A stretch of DNA of 64,000 nucleotides from an uncultured Olsenella sp. (GTDB lineage Bacteria; Actinomycetota; Coriobacteriia; Coriobacteriales; Atopobiaceae). Location: positions 62,001 through 126,000 of the forward strand of contig OMVJ01000002.1 in the NCBI GenBank assembly GCA_900314495.1. The letters are read 5' to 3'. The translations under genes and the position numbers were made by a program. How positions within the stretch are numbered: the stretch's first letter is position 1; each line of letters begins with the position of its first letter. Below, piece after piece: positions 53,204 to 60,530 of the stretch. The notes below the pieces were generated by a model that worked only from the letters and a program-made list of their open reading frames with translations, was not told where the DNA came from and made no database searches.

Positions 53204-53767
53204 CTAGAGCTCGCTTCCCAGCTTGAGGGCGCGCTTGTTGGGCTCCAGCAGGTTGCGGTGCTTGGCGGGCACGCACTTCTCCAGGGCGGCAATGAGCACG
53301 TCCCAGTCCGCGAAGCGCGTCTCCTTCCAGAGCTTGCCCAGGCAGATGATGTTGGCCAGGCCCTTGAGGCCGTTCTCCTCCGCCATGGTGGTGGCGGGGA
53401 ACTCGAACTTGGCAACGCCCTCCTGCAGGGCCACGTCGTCCGCGTTCATGGCCAGCGTCGTGTCAATGACCACGATGCCGCCGGGCTCCACGGAGGGGCC
53501 GAACTTCTCCACCGAGGGCTGGTTCATGGCAATGAGCGCCGTGGGCTTGGTGATGAAGGGCGAGCCGATGGCCTCGTCGGAGAGCGAGACGGAGCAGTTG
53601 GCGGTGCCGCCGCGCATCTCGGGCCCGTAGCTGGGCATCCACGAGACGTGACGGCCGTCGATGAGGCCCGCGTTGGCCATGACCTTGCCCGCGAAGAGCA
53701 GGCCCTGGCCGCCGAAGCCCGAGAGGACGCACAGCATCTCGCGCGTCATGATGGAAGTGTCAGACAT
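53204..53767 (-). CDS. 2-oxoacid:ferredoxin oxidoreductase, gamma subunit
   Basis: The 187-residue subunit carries the family start MLCVLSGFGGQGLLFAGKVMA that anchors the gamma domain (CoA-binding half of the POR family). It works with the alpha, beta and delta subunits encoded upstream to convert a 2-oxoacid, CoA and oxidised ferredoxin to acyl-CoA, CO2 and reduced ferredoxin. The ATG at 53767 lies only a base after the beta subunit stop. It is the last gene of the operon. Confidence 0.9.
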   Translation of the reverse strand: MSDTSIMTREMLCVLSGFGGQGLLFAGKVMANAGLIDGRHVSWMPSYGPEMRGGTANCSVSLSDEAIGSPFITKPTALIAMNQPSVEKFGPSVEPGGIVVIDTTLAMNADDVALQEGVAKFEFPATTMAEENGLKGLANIICLGKLWKETRFADWDVLIAALEKCVPAKHRNLLEPNKRALKLGSEL

Positions 53768-53768
53768 G

Positions 53769-54653
53769 CTACTCGTCCCTCCCCTGGGCGACGATCGGGC
53801 TGGCCTTGCCGCGGTCGAACGCGGCCTCCGCGGCGTTCTTGTAGCCGTCGGCCACCACGTCGCGGTACACGCCAAGCGGGTAGTAGGGCAGCATGTTCTC
53901 GCCCAGCCACTTGAAGGCGTCCTGCGGGCTCATGCCCCAGTTTGTGGGGCAGGTGGAGACGACCTCGATGAAGCTGTAGCCAATGCCGTCCACCTGGTAC
54001 TGGAAGGCCTTCTTGATGGCCTTCTTGGCCTGGCGGATGTGCGCCGGCGTGTCGCAGGTTACGCGCTCGATGTAGGCGGGGCCGTCCAGCGTGGCCAGCA
54101 TCTCGCACACGCGCACGGGGTAGCCAACCTTGCTGACGTCGCGGCCGTAGGGCGAGGTCTGCGTGACCTGGTTGGGCAGCGAGGTGGGGGCCATCTGGCC
54201 GCCGGTCATGCCGTAGATGGCATTGTTGATGAAGATGATGGTGATGTGCTCGCCACGCGTGGCCGCGTGCACCGTCTCGGCCGTGCCGATAGAGGCCAGG
54301 TCGCCGTCGCCCTGGTAGGCAAAGACGATGTCCTCGGGGTGCACGCGCTTGACGGCCGTGGCAACCGCGGGAGCGCGGCCGTGGGCGGCCTCGATCATGT
54401 CGCAGTTGAAGAAGTCGTAGTTCATGACGGAGCAGCCGACGGGCGAGATGCCCACCGTGCGGCCCTCGATGCCCAGTTCGTCCAGGGTCTCGGCCACGAT
54501 GCGGTGGACGATGCCGTGGGTGCAGCCCGGGCAGAAGTTGAAGACCTTGTCGGCCAGGGAGTGCGGACGGCAGCTGAGGATGGTCTCGCCCTCCTGCAGC
54601 TGCGAGCCGATGCGCTCCTCCTGGTACTCGGGAAGGGTCTTGGTCGCTGCCAT
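53769..54653 (-). CDS. 2-oxoacid:ferredoxin oxidoreductase, beta subunit (TPP-binding)
   Basis: The 294-residue catalytic subunit binds thiamine pyrophosphate: CPGCTHGIVHRIV near the N-terminus, ISPVGCSVM, and the TPP/Mg motif YQGDGDLASIG ... IFINNAIYGMTGGQ. TCPTNWGMSP near the end is typical of the 2-oxoglutarate and 2-oxoisovalerate types. The ATG at 54653 directly follows the alpha subunit stop. Substrate specificity (branched-chain oxoacids or 2-oxoglutarate) is not settled by the sequence. Confidence 0.92.
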   Translation of the reverse strand: MAATKTLPEYQEERIGSQLQEGETILSCRPHSLADKVFNFCPGCTHGIVHRIVAETLDELGIEGRTVGISPVGCSVMNYDFFNCDMIEAAHGRAPAVATAVKRVHPEDIVFAYQGDGDLASIGTAETVHAATRGEHITIIFINNAIYGMTGGQMAPTSLPNQVTQTSPYGRDVSKVGYPVRVCEMLATLDGPAYIERVTCDTPAHIRQAKKAIKKAFQYQVDGIGYSFIEVVSTCPTNWGMSPQDAFKWLGENMLPYYPLGVYRDVVADGYKNAAEAAFDRGKASPIVAQGRDE

Positions 54654-54654
54654 G

Positions 54655-55761
54655 CTACTCACCTGCCTTAGCGTTGTAGGACTCCTCAATGGCGTCCAGC
54701 ACCTCTTCCGGCGTGGGGAGCACGCCGCCGGTGCGGCCGTAGAAGCTCACGTCCGCGCGACCCTTCACGGCAAGCTCCACGTCCTGGACCATCTGGCCCA
54801 TGTTGAGCTCGACGGAGAGGAACTTCCTGGCGCCGTTTGCCAGGCACTGCTCCACGGCGTCCGTGGGGTAGGGCCAGAGGGTGATGGGGCGCAGCAGGCC
54901 CACCTTCATGCCCTGCTTGCGCGCGGCACGCACGGCGGTGCGAGCGATGCGCGAGGCGGCGCCGAAGGCCACGACCACAAGCTCCGCGTCGTCGCACATC
55001 ATGAGCTCCTGGCGCTGCTGGGTGGCCTTAATCTGCTCGTAGCGGGCGAAGCGGTCGCGGTTCTTCTGCTCCAGCTCCGTCGGGGTGAGGTAGAGGGAGT
55101 TAACCACGTTGTGCTGGCGCCTCATGCCGGTGCCGGTGGTTGCCCAGGGCTTGGCGGGCAGGTCCTTGGGGTCGCGCGCTGGCGGCAGCTGCACGGGCTC
55201 CATCATCTGGCCGATCATGCCGTCGGCCAAGATCATGGCAGGGGTGCGGTACTCGTCCGCCAGGTCGAAGGCCAGGTAGATGAGGTCCGCCATCTCCTGC
55301 ACCGTGCTGGGTGCCAGGACGGGCATGTAGAAGTCGCCGTGGCCCAGGGCACGCGTGGCCTGGAAGTAGTCCGACTGGGAGGGCTGGATGCTGCCCAGGC
55401 CCGGACCTCCGCGCTCCACGTTCACGATGACGCCGGGCACGTCCGCACCAGCCATGTAGGAGACGCCCTCGCCCTTGAGCGAGACGCCGGGGCTGGAGCT
55501 GGACGTCATGGCACGCGCACCTGCCGCGCCGGCGCCGTACAGCATGTTGATGGCCGCAATCTCAGACTCGGCCTGCAGGAAGGTGCCGCCGATCTTGGGG
55601 AGCTTGCGCGCCATATAGGCGGCCAGCTCCGTCTGCGGCGTGATGGGGTAGCCAAAGAAGTACCTGCAGCCGGCGCGCATGGCGGCCTCCGCAAGCACCT
55701 CGTTGCCCTTCATGAGCACGCGCTCCTCCGCGGGGGCGGCGCTCTTCTCGGTCTCTGCCAT
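54655..55761 (-). CDS. vorB: 2-oxoacid:ferredoxin oxidoreductase, alpha subunit (VorB-like)
   Basis: The 368-residue subunit starts with VLMKGNEVLAEAAMRAG and has GYPITPQTELAAYMA, AESEIAAINMLYGAG and the TSSSSPGVSLKGEG loop. This wording is closest to VorB of 2-oxoisovalerate:ferredoxin oxidoreductases, but 2-oxoglutarate (KorA) relatives are similar, so the symbol is tentative. Start and stop codons of alpha and delta overlap as TAATG, showing tight coupling. The position in the operon is delta-alpha-beta-gamma. Confidence 0.88.
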   Translation of the reverse strand: MAETEKSAAPAEERVLMKGNEVLAEAAMRAGCRYFFGYPITPQTELAAYMARKLPKIGGTFLQAESEIAAINMLYGAGAAGARAMTSSSSPGVSLKGEGVSYMAGADVPGVIVNVERGGPGLGSIQPSQSDYFQATRALGHGDFYMPVLAPSTVQEMADLIYLAFDLADEYRTPAMILADGMIGQMMEPVQLPPARDPKDLPAKPWATTGTGMRRQHNVVNSLYLTPTELEQKNRDRFARYEQIKATQQRQELMMCDDAELVVVAFGAASRIARTAVRAARKQGMKVGLLRPITLWPYPTDAVEQCLANGARKFLSVELNMGQMVQDVELAVKGRADVSFYGRTGGVLPTPEEVLDAIEESYNAKAGE

Positions 55762-55970
55762 TAGCTCTTCACCACCGTAATCGCAACGTCGGGACAGACG
55801 AGGTAGCAGGTGGAGCACCCGATGCAGTTGTCGGGATCCATCAGCTTCGCGGGGTGATACCCCTTGGGCGTGATGTGCTCTGGGTCAAGCCCCAGCACGT
55901 GCTTGGGACAGTTGCTCACGCACAGGCCGCAGCCCTTGCAGTGAACCTCGTCCACGATGATTCGCGCCAT
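55761..55970 (-). CDS. 2-oxoacid:ferredoxin oxidoreductase, delta subunit (2[4Fe-4S] ferredoxin)
   Basis: A 69-residue ferredoxin-like subunit with two clusters: CKGCGLCVSNCP and CIGCSTCYLVCP. It passes electrons from the TPP site to free ferredoxin. The ATG at 55970 is preceded by GAGGGTGCGAAT; a longer open frame has no similarity. It is the first structural gene of the oxidoreductase unit. Confidence 0.95.
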   Translation of the reverse strand: MARIIVDEVHCKGCGLCVSNCPKHVLGLDPEHITPKGYHPAKLMDPDNCIGCSTCYLVCPDVAITVVKS

Positions 55971-56052
55971 ATTCGCACCCTCCCTCTCTAAGGTCGAAGT
56001 CTTATGCGTTGTGCTTGGGTCCGGAACTGGGCGGCCCCTCCCCAAGAGTCTC

Positions 56053-56823
56053 CTAGTCTACGCCCCAAGGCGTAGCGACAAATCTACGCATCACAAGAAT
56101 CTGTTCAATGCGTTCGTCACCGTCTGTTAACAAACTTGCAAGCTTCTGCGCAATGTCCGCCCCGCCAGCGGTATATTCCAGCCCGCCAGCGTCCTCGAGC
56201 GCATCAACCGTCACCTGCGGCACCACCGTGGCAACCAGCGGCAGGCCCAGGAGGTCAGCGCATGCGCGGGCGAACTCCCTGCCGTGGCGCACGTTCCGGA
56301 GCGTGGTCTGCTCGGCCAGGTTGGAGGTGTTGATGACGCCGTCCGCGCGCAGGTGGGCGTGCTGCTCTATGCCGGGCAGCATGGCCGCTGCCGCCTGGGG
56401 CGTGAGTGTGAGGCTGCGGTAGGCCGAGACCGCATAGAACACGCGGGCGGCGGCTGCGTCCAGCTCCTCCGCGTAGCGGCCCAGCGCCGTGGCCCCGTCA
56501 TCGTCCCCGCCCACGTCCACGATCACGCGCCTCGTGTGGTCTGCCGCGGCCGCGCGGATGACGGTGTCAATCTCGCCAGAGAGGCTGGGAGTGTCCAGCG
56601 TGGTGCGGGCCAGCACCGGCGACACCAGGTGCACCCCATGCGCCTGCAGGAGCGCGGGGTAGTCGCTGGAGCGGAAGTAGGGGTTAACGATGTCCATGTC
56701 CACCAGCGTGGTGGGGTGGCCGGCGTCCGCCTGAGCCAGGGCCAAGCCAAGCGCAGTGTTGGTCTTCCCCACCCCTGCGTGGCCAAGGATGACCGTGACG
56801 GGTGCCAAGTCGGTGAGGTTCAT
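56053..56823 (-). CDS. ParA/CobQ-like P-loop ATPase of the oxidoreductase operon
   Basis: The 256-residue protein starts MNLTDLAPVTVILGHAGVGK with a Walker A loop (GHAGVGKT, residues about 14-21) and a MinD-type region VDMDIVNPYFRSSDY. VIVDVGGDDDGATALGRYA is the Walker B segment. Similar ATPases are often found next to VOR/KOR operons in anaerobes, but their function is not known; maturation or regulation of the complex is a guess. The ATG at 56823 has AAGGAG directly upstream, bordered by repeat locus 6. It is 82 bases ahead of the delta subunit gene. Confidence 0.82.
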   Translation of the reverse strand: MNLTDLAPVTVILGHAGVGKTNTALGLALAQADAGHPTTLVDMDIVNPYFRSSDYPALLQAHGVHLVSPVLARTTLDTPSLSGEIDTVIRAAAADHTRRVIVDVGGDDDGATALGRYAEELDAAAARVFYAVSAYRSLTLTPQAAAAMLPGIEQHAHLRADGVINTSNLAEQTTLRNVRHGREFARACADLLGLPLVATVVPQVTVDALEDAGGLEYTAGGADIAQKLASLLTDGDERIEQILVMRRFVATPWGVD

Positions 56824-56831
56824 GCTGCTCC

Positions 56832-56901
56832 TTGAGACAGGGGGTTGGTTCTCGCGTCTCATTCTACGCAATGAGCTGCGAGAACCGACCCCCTGTCTCA
56901 T
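56832..56901. repeat. palindromic 31-bp repeat, inverted pair (locus 6)
   Basis: Unit a (56832-56862, TTGAGACAGGGGGTTGGT ... GTCTCAT) and unit b (56871-56901, ATGAGCTGCGAGAACCGA ... TGTCTCAT) face each other with 8 bases between, giving one large hairpin. Unit a overlaps the edge of the AAGGAG ribosome binding site of the ParA-like ATPase gene. Confidence 0.9.
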
Positions 56902-56997
56902 TGTTACGCTGCAGTTTCCAGCGCCTTTCGGACGGGCGAAAGCTGCCATACTCAACATCTGTATTGATTGCAAGTTCAATCGGGAAGGGGACAAACC

Positions 56998-57093
56998 ATG
57001 CAGTCCGTTACCGCATCCGCATGCCCCCTTCTGGTCCTTGCGCTACTAGCCATCGCGGGTTGTGGCCAAAGCCCGTCGCGCGCATCACGCTAG
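56998..57093 (+). CDS. short leucine-rich leader ORF
   Basis: A 31-residue ORF with a good ribosome binding site (GGAAGGGG, seven bases from the ATG). The product reads MQSVTASACPLLVLALLAIA then GCGQSPSRASR. The central run of Leu/Val/Ile uses CTT and CTA codons, which are unusual in this GC-rich DNA, as in leader peptides of branched-chain amino-acid attenuators. A terminator follows at 57128-57158. The alternative is a very small lipoprotein, since LAIAGC also resembles a lipobox. It is shorter than the usual ORF cutoff and no homologue is recognised. Confidence 0.5.
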   Translation: MQSVTASACPLLVLALLAIAGCGQSPSRASR

Positions 57094-57127
57094 GCGTGCA
57101 GCAGACCTCTCCATAGCCCGCACTTCT

Positions 57128-57158
57128 CGACCGTCCCTCCCACTGGGCGGTCGTTTTT
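57128..57158 (+). terminator. Rho-independent terminator or attenuator upstream of the fusion gene
   Basis: CGACCG-T-CCC pairs with GGGCGGTCG around a 7-base loop and is followed by TTTTTG. It lies 35 bases after the leader ORF and 56 bases before the TIM-barrel/acyl-CoA synthetase start. Short alternative pairings (CACGC/GCGTG near 57087-57098) are available upstream. Confidence 0.82.
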
Positions 57159-57213
57159 GTAGGAATGCACCAAGACCCGCAAGCCACCACGACCACACAG
57201 AAGGAAGCACCTC

Positions 57214-59781
57214 ATGAAGCTCGCATTCTCCACCATCGGATGCCCCGGGTACGACTGGGCCGACGTCTACACCATGGCCTCGGACCTCGGCTTTGACGGC
57301 ATAGAAATCCGTGGCCTGGGCCGCACCCCCTACGCCCCCGCGGCGCGGCCGTTCACCCCGCGCTACATTGACGAGACCATCAGCATGCTCGCCGTCCTGG
57401 GGCTGGAGATAAGCTGCTTTTCCACCAACAACGAGCTGGCGGACCCCGCCAAGCACGACGAGAACGTGGCCGAGGTCATCCAGTACATCCACCTTGCCCG
57501 CAAGATGGGCACGCAGTACGTGCGCGTCCTCTCGTGGGACGTTCCCCAGCCCACGGGCGCCACGGACGACGAGTACCTGGTCTCCATAGTGCGCGAGCTG
57601 ACGAGCGTGGCCGAGCAGGAGGGCGTCACCCTGCTCATCGAGACCTCCTCGGACTACGCGGACACCAAGCGCCTGGCGAAGGTAATCGACGCGGTGGACT
57701 CCCCCGCCTTCGGTGCCCTGTGGGACATGCACCACCCCTACCGCTTCTTTGGCGAGACGCCGGAGCAGACGGTGGCCAACCTTGGCAGGCGCATCAAGTA
57801 CGTGCAGGTCAAGGACTCAGTCATGACCGAGGACGGCCACATAGGCTACCGCCTCATGGGCGACGGCGACATGCCCCTGTACCAGATGTTCTCCGCGCTG
57901 GACGCCATCAACTTCGAGGGCTACGTCACGCTGGAGTGGGTTGCCCGCTGGGCCAGCGACGTGGCCCTGGGCGAGCCCGGCACCGTCTTCCCCCAGTTCC
58001 TGGACTACATGCGCGAGTACATGGCGGACCACCTGCAGACCTCTGCGGACGGCAGGGGCAAGTACCCCTGGCCCAAGGAGCACCTCATCGACCTCACCTT
58101 CCCCCAGGTGCTGGACAGGATCTGCGAGGAGTTCCCCAACCAGTACGCCTTCCGCTACACCGAGCCGGACAGCTACTACAACCCCTCGCCGGACGCCAAC
58201 GGCGAGTACTACGTGCGCACCTACCCGGAGTTCCGCGACGACGTTGACCAGTTCGCCCGCTCGCTCATTGCCATGGGCGTGGAGCCCGGCGACAAGGTGG
58301 CCATCTGGGCAACCAACGTGCCCCAGTGGTACCTGACCTTCTGGGCGGCCGTCAAGATTGGCGCCGTGCTGGTGACCGTTAACACCGGCTACAAGGTGCA
58401 CGAGCTGGAGTACCTGCTCAAGCAGTCCGACACCCACACCCTGGTCATGGTGGACGAGTACAAGGGCACCAGCTACCTGGACATCATTGACAGGCTCATT
58501 CCGGAGCTCAGGGAGGCCGGCGAGCCCGGCGGCTGGGCCAGCCGCAAGTTCCCCTACCTGCGCAACGTGATCACCATAGACGGGCCGCACCCCGGCTGCT
58601 ACTCCTGGAGCGAGGCGCTCATCATGGCTCCCAAGGTGGACGTGTCCGAAGTCTACGCCCGCTCCCGCGCCATGAGGCAGACGGACGTGTGCAACATGCA
58701 GTACACCTCCGGCACCACGGGCTTCCCCAAGGGCGTCATGCTCACCCACCGCAACGTGGTCAACAACGGCAAGGCCATCGGCGACTGCATGGACCTCTCC
58801 ACGGCCGACCGCATGATGATCCAAGTGCCCATGTTCCACTGCTTCGGCATGGTCCTCTCCATGACCTCGTCCATGACGCACGGCTCCACCATGAGCCCCA
58901 TCCCCGTCTTCTCGCCCCGCAAGAGCCTCAACTGCATCAACAAGGAGAAGATCACCTGCTTCCAGGGCGTGCCCACCATGTACATCGCCATGATGAACAC
59001 CCACCCCAACTTCGAGGAGACCGACTTCAGCCACGTGCGCACCGGCATCATGGCGGGTTCCCCCTGTCCCATCGAGAAGATGCGCGAGGTCGTGGAGAAG
59101 ATGCACATGCCCGACATCGTGATCACCTACGGCCAGACGGAGGCCTCCCCCGCAACCACCATGTCCCGCACGACGGACCCGCTGGAGAAGCGCGTGGAGA
59201 CCGTGGGCCTGCCCATCTATGGCGTGGAGTGCAAGATCATCGACCCGGAGACGGGAGACGAGCTGCCCGACAACACCCCGGGCGAATTCTGCAGCCGCGG
59301 CTACAACACCATGAAGGGCTACTACAAGATGCCCGCCGCAACCGCCGCCGCCGTTGACAAGGACGGCTGGCTCCACTCTGGCGACGTCCTGCTGCGCCAG
59401 AGCGACGGCTACTACCGCGTGACCGGCCGCATCAAGGACATGATCATCCGCGGCGGAGAGAACGTTTACCCCAAGGAGATAGAGGACTTCCTCTACACCT
59501 TCCCCAAGACCAAGGACGTGCAGGTCATCGGCGTGCCCGACAAGGTGTACGGCGAGGTCGTCCTGGCGGAGATAATCCTTCAGGAGGGCCAGACCGCAAC
59601 AGAGGAGGAGGTCAAGGACTTCTGCCGCACGCGCATAGCCAAGGAGAAGGTGCCCGCCTACGTGCGCTTCGTTGAGAGCTTCCCCATGAACGAGGCCGGC
59701 AAGATCCAGAAGTACAAGATGCGCGAGGAGGCCATTGAGCTCCTGGGCCTGCAGGATGCCGCGGCGGTGAAGACGGCCTAG
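57214..59781 (+). CDS. fusion of xylose-isomerase-like TIM barrel and acyl-CoA synthetase
   Basis: The 855-residue protein has two enzyme domains. Residues 1 to about 275 are a sugar phosphate isomerase/epimerase-like TIM barrel with candidate metal ligands in LLIETSSDY, LWDMHHPYRF, YVQVKDS and VTLEWVARW. Residues about 285-850 are an acyl-CoA synthetase/AMP ligase with YTSGTTGFPKGVMLTH, YGQTEASP, DGWLHSGDV, GRIKDMIIRGGENVYPKEI and the adenylation Lys in NEAGKIQKYK. Both look intact. The synthetase should activate a carboxylic acid with ATP and CoA; substrate and the link to the isomerase-like part are unknown. The ATG has AAGGAAGCACCTC upstream. The gene is preceded by a leader ORF and attenuator-like terminator. 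Confidence 0.85.
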   Translation: MKLAFSTIGCPGYDWADVYTMASDLGFDGIEIRGLGRTPYAPAARPFTPRYIDETISMLAVLGLEISCFSTNNELADPAKHDENVAEVIQYIHLARKMGTQYVRVLSWDVPQPTGATDDEYLVSIVRELTSVAEQEGVTLLIETSSDYADTKRLAKVIDAVDSPAFGALWDMHHPYRFFGETPEQTVANLGRRIKYVQVKDSVMTEDGHIGYRLMGDGDMPLYQMFSALDAINFEGYVTLEWVARWASDVALGEPGTVFPQFLDYMREYMADHLQTSADGRGKYPWPKEHLIDLTFPQVLDRICEEFPNQYAFRYTEPDSYYNPSPDANGEYYVRTYPEFRDDVDQFARSLIAMGVEPGDKVAIWATNVPQWYLTFWAAVKIGAVLVTVNTGYKVHELEYLLKQSDTHTLVMVDEYKGTSYLDIIDRLIPELREAGEPGGWASRKFPYLRNVITIDGPHPGCYSWSEALIMAPKVDVSEVYARSRAMRQTDVCNMQYTSGTTGFPKGVMLTHRNVVNNGKAIGDCMDLSTADRMMIQVPMFHCFGMVLSMTSSMTHGSTMSPIPVFSPRKSLNCINKEKITCFQGVPTMYIAMMNTHPNFEETDFSHVRTGIMAGSPCPIEKMREVVEKMHMPDIVITYGQTEASPATTMSRTTDPLEKRVETVGLPIYGVECKIIDPETGDELPDNTPGEFCSRGYNTMKGYYKMPAATAAAVDKDGWLHSGDVLLRQSDGYYRVTGRIKDMIIRGGENVYPKEIEDFLYTFPKTKDVQVIGVPDKVYGEVVLAEIILQEGQTATEEEVKDFCRTRIAKEKVPAYVRFVESFPMNEAGKIQKYKMREEAIELLGLQDAAAVKTA

Positions 59782-59815
59782 CGCACCCGACGCACAGTTC
59801 CCCATCGCCCCCGCT

Positions 59816-59857
59816 AACCCCCCTGCTGCTGAAGATTTTTATTATCGGCAGGGGGTT
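59816..59857 (+). terminator. hairpin after the fusion gene
   Basis: AACCCCCCTGC and GCAGGGGGTT pair across a 21-base AT-rich loop, 35 bases past the fusion stop. The sequence after it (CTGGCTTGG) is weakly T-rich. Confidence 0.5.
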
Positions 59858-59880
59858 CTGGCTTGGCTCCACATCGTTTC

Positions 59881-59902
59881 AAATATGATATGCTCTATAT
59901 TT
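59881..59902. promoter_or_regulatory. AT-rich promoter/operator of the HTH gene
   Basis: AAATAT and ATATTT form an inverted repeat with a 10-base spacer inside an unusually AT-rich stretch (about 59870-59920) that also has TATGAT and TATGCT as -10 candidates. It lies 36 bases upstream of the HTH gene, a fitting place for autoregulation. Confidence 0.4.
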
Positions 59903-59937
59903 GTTATGCTATGGTCAGCTTTCTTGCGGGAGTGTTG

Positions 59938-60405
59938 ATGGAGAAGAAGATCCTCTCGGTGGTTCCATTAGAGAACATGCATATTCTCGTCTGGTTCGAG
60001 TCGGGAGACGTGCGGAGGTTAGACGCCCACAAGCTCATTGTCGAGGAAGCCTTCGCCGATCTTGCCAATCCCGCAACGTTCAAGAACGTCATCTTGTGTC
60101 CCGAAGGCGCCGGCCTTTCCTGGGGCAAGGACCTGACGGTCGACGCCAGCTGGGTGTATTCGCACAGCAAGCCCTACGACGTGGTGGAGCTGGAGAAGCG
60201 CCGACTGCTGCAGGACCTTGTGGTCGCCCGGCACGAGAGCGAGCTTTCCCAGGTTGGCCTGGGGGAGCTGTCCGGCATTCGGCAGCCCGTCATCTCGCGC
60301 ATAGAGAGCGGAAGCATAGCACCGCAGATCAACACCCTCTTCAAGCTCCTGGCTCCCATGGGCAAGACCCTGAAGATCGTGGACTTGGACGGCGCTCTGA
60401 AGTAA
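59938..60405 (+). CDS. DUF2442 plus XRE-type helix-turn-helix protein
   Basis: The 155-residue protein has an N-terminal DUF2442-like domain (KILSVVPLENMHILVWFESG, about residues 1-80) and a C-terminal XRE-type HTH (LGELSGIRQPVISRIESGS, about 105-150). This pair occurs in antitoxin-like regulators. I start at the ATG at 59938, preceded by GGGAG; the open frame from 59863 reads the AT-rich promoter. No toxin gene is adjacent: the next gene is gatB on the other strand. It may be a solitary regulator or the remnant of a toxin-antitoxin pair. Confidence 0.8.
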   Translation: MEKKILSVVPLENMHILVWFESGDVRRLDAHKLIVEEAFADLANPATFKNVILCPEGAGLSWGKDLTVDASWVYSHSKPYDVVELEKRRLLQDLVVARHESELSQVGLGELSGIRQPVISRIESGSIAPQINTLFKLLAPMGKTLKIVDLDGALK

Positions 60406-60467
60406 TTTGGGCAGCCGGCAAGGCGTGCCAAAGGCGCCACCCCAACTTGGTACTTACGTGCAAGAAG

Positions 60468-60495
60468 CGGCCCGCGGGACAAAGCCCGCGGGCCG
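60468..60495. terminator. bidirectional terminator between HTH gene and gatB
   Basis: A perfect 11-bp stem (CGGCCCGCGGG / CCCGCGGGCCG) with a 6-base loop lies 63 bases past the HTH gene stop and 36 bases past the gatB stop on the other strand. The minus strand continues CTTCTTGC and the plus strand TTCGCTTTG, so either direction is possible. Confidence 0.75.
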
Positions 60496-60530
60496 TTCGC
60501 TTTGCGCACGTTTGGCGCGAGGTCACCAGG

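Larger units (their letters stand above)
56824..57213. other. divergent region between ATPase and fusion genes
   Basis: From left to right it holds repeat locus 6 (56832-56901), an AT-richer stretch that should contain the leader promoter (CATACT at 56947-56952 is a possible -10), the leader ORF (56998-57093), the terminator (57128-57158) and the ribosome binding site of the fusion gene (AAGGAAG near 57202). Confidence 0.6.

Noticed and set aside
60405-60530. Toxin gene partner for the DUF2442-HTH protein
   Set aside because: The 126 bases to gatB contain only a terminator hairpin and no start with a ribosome binding site.
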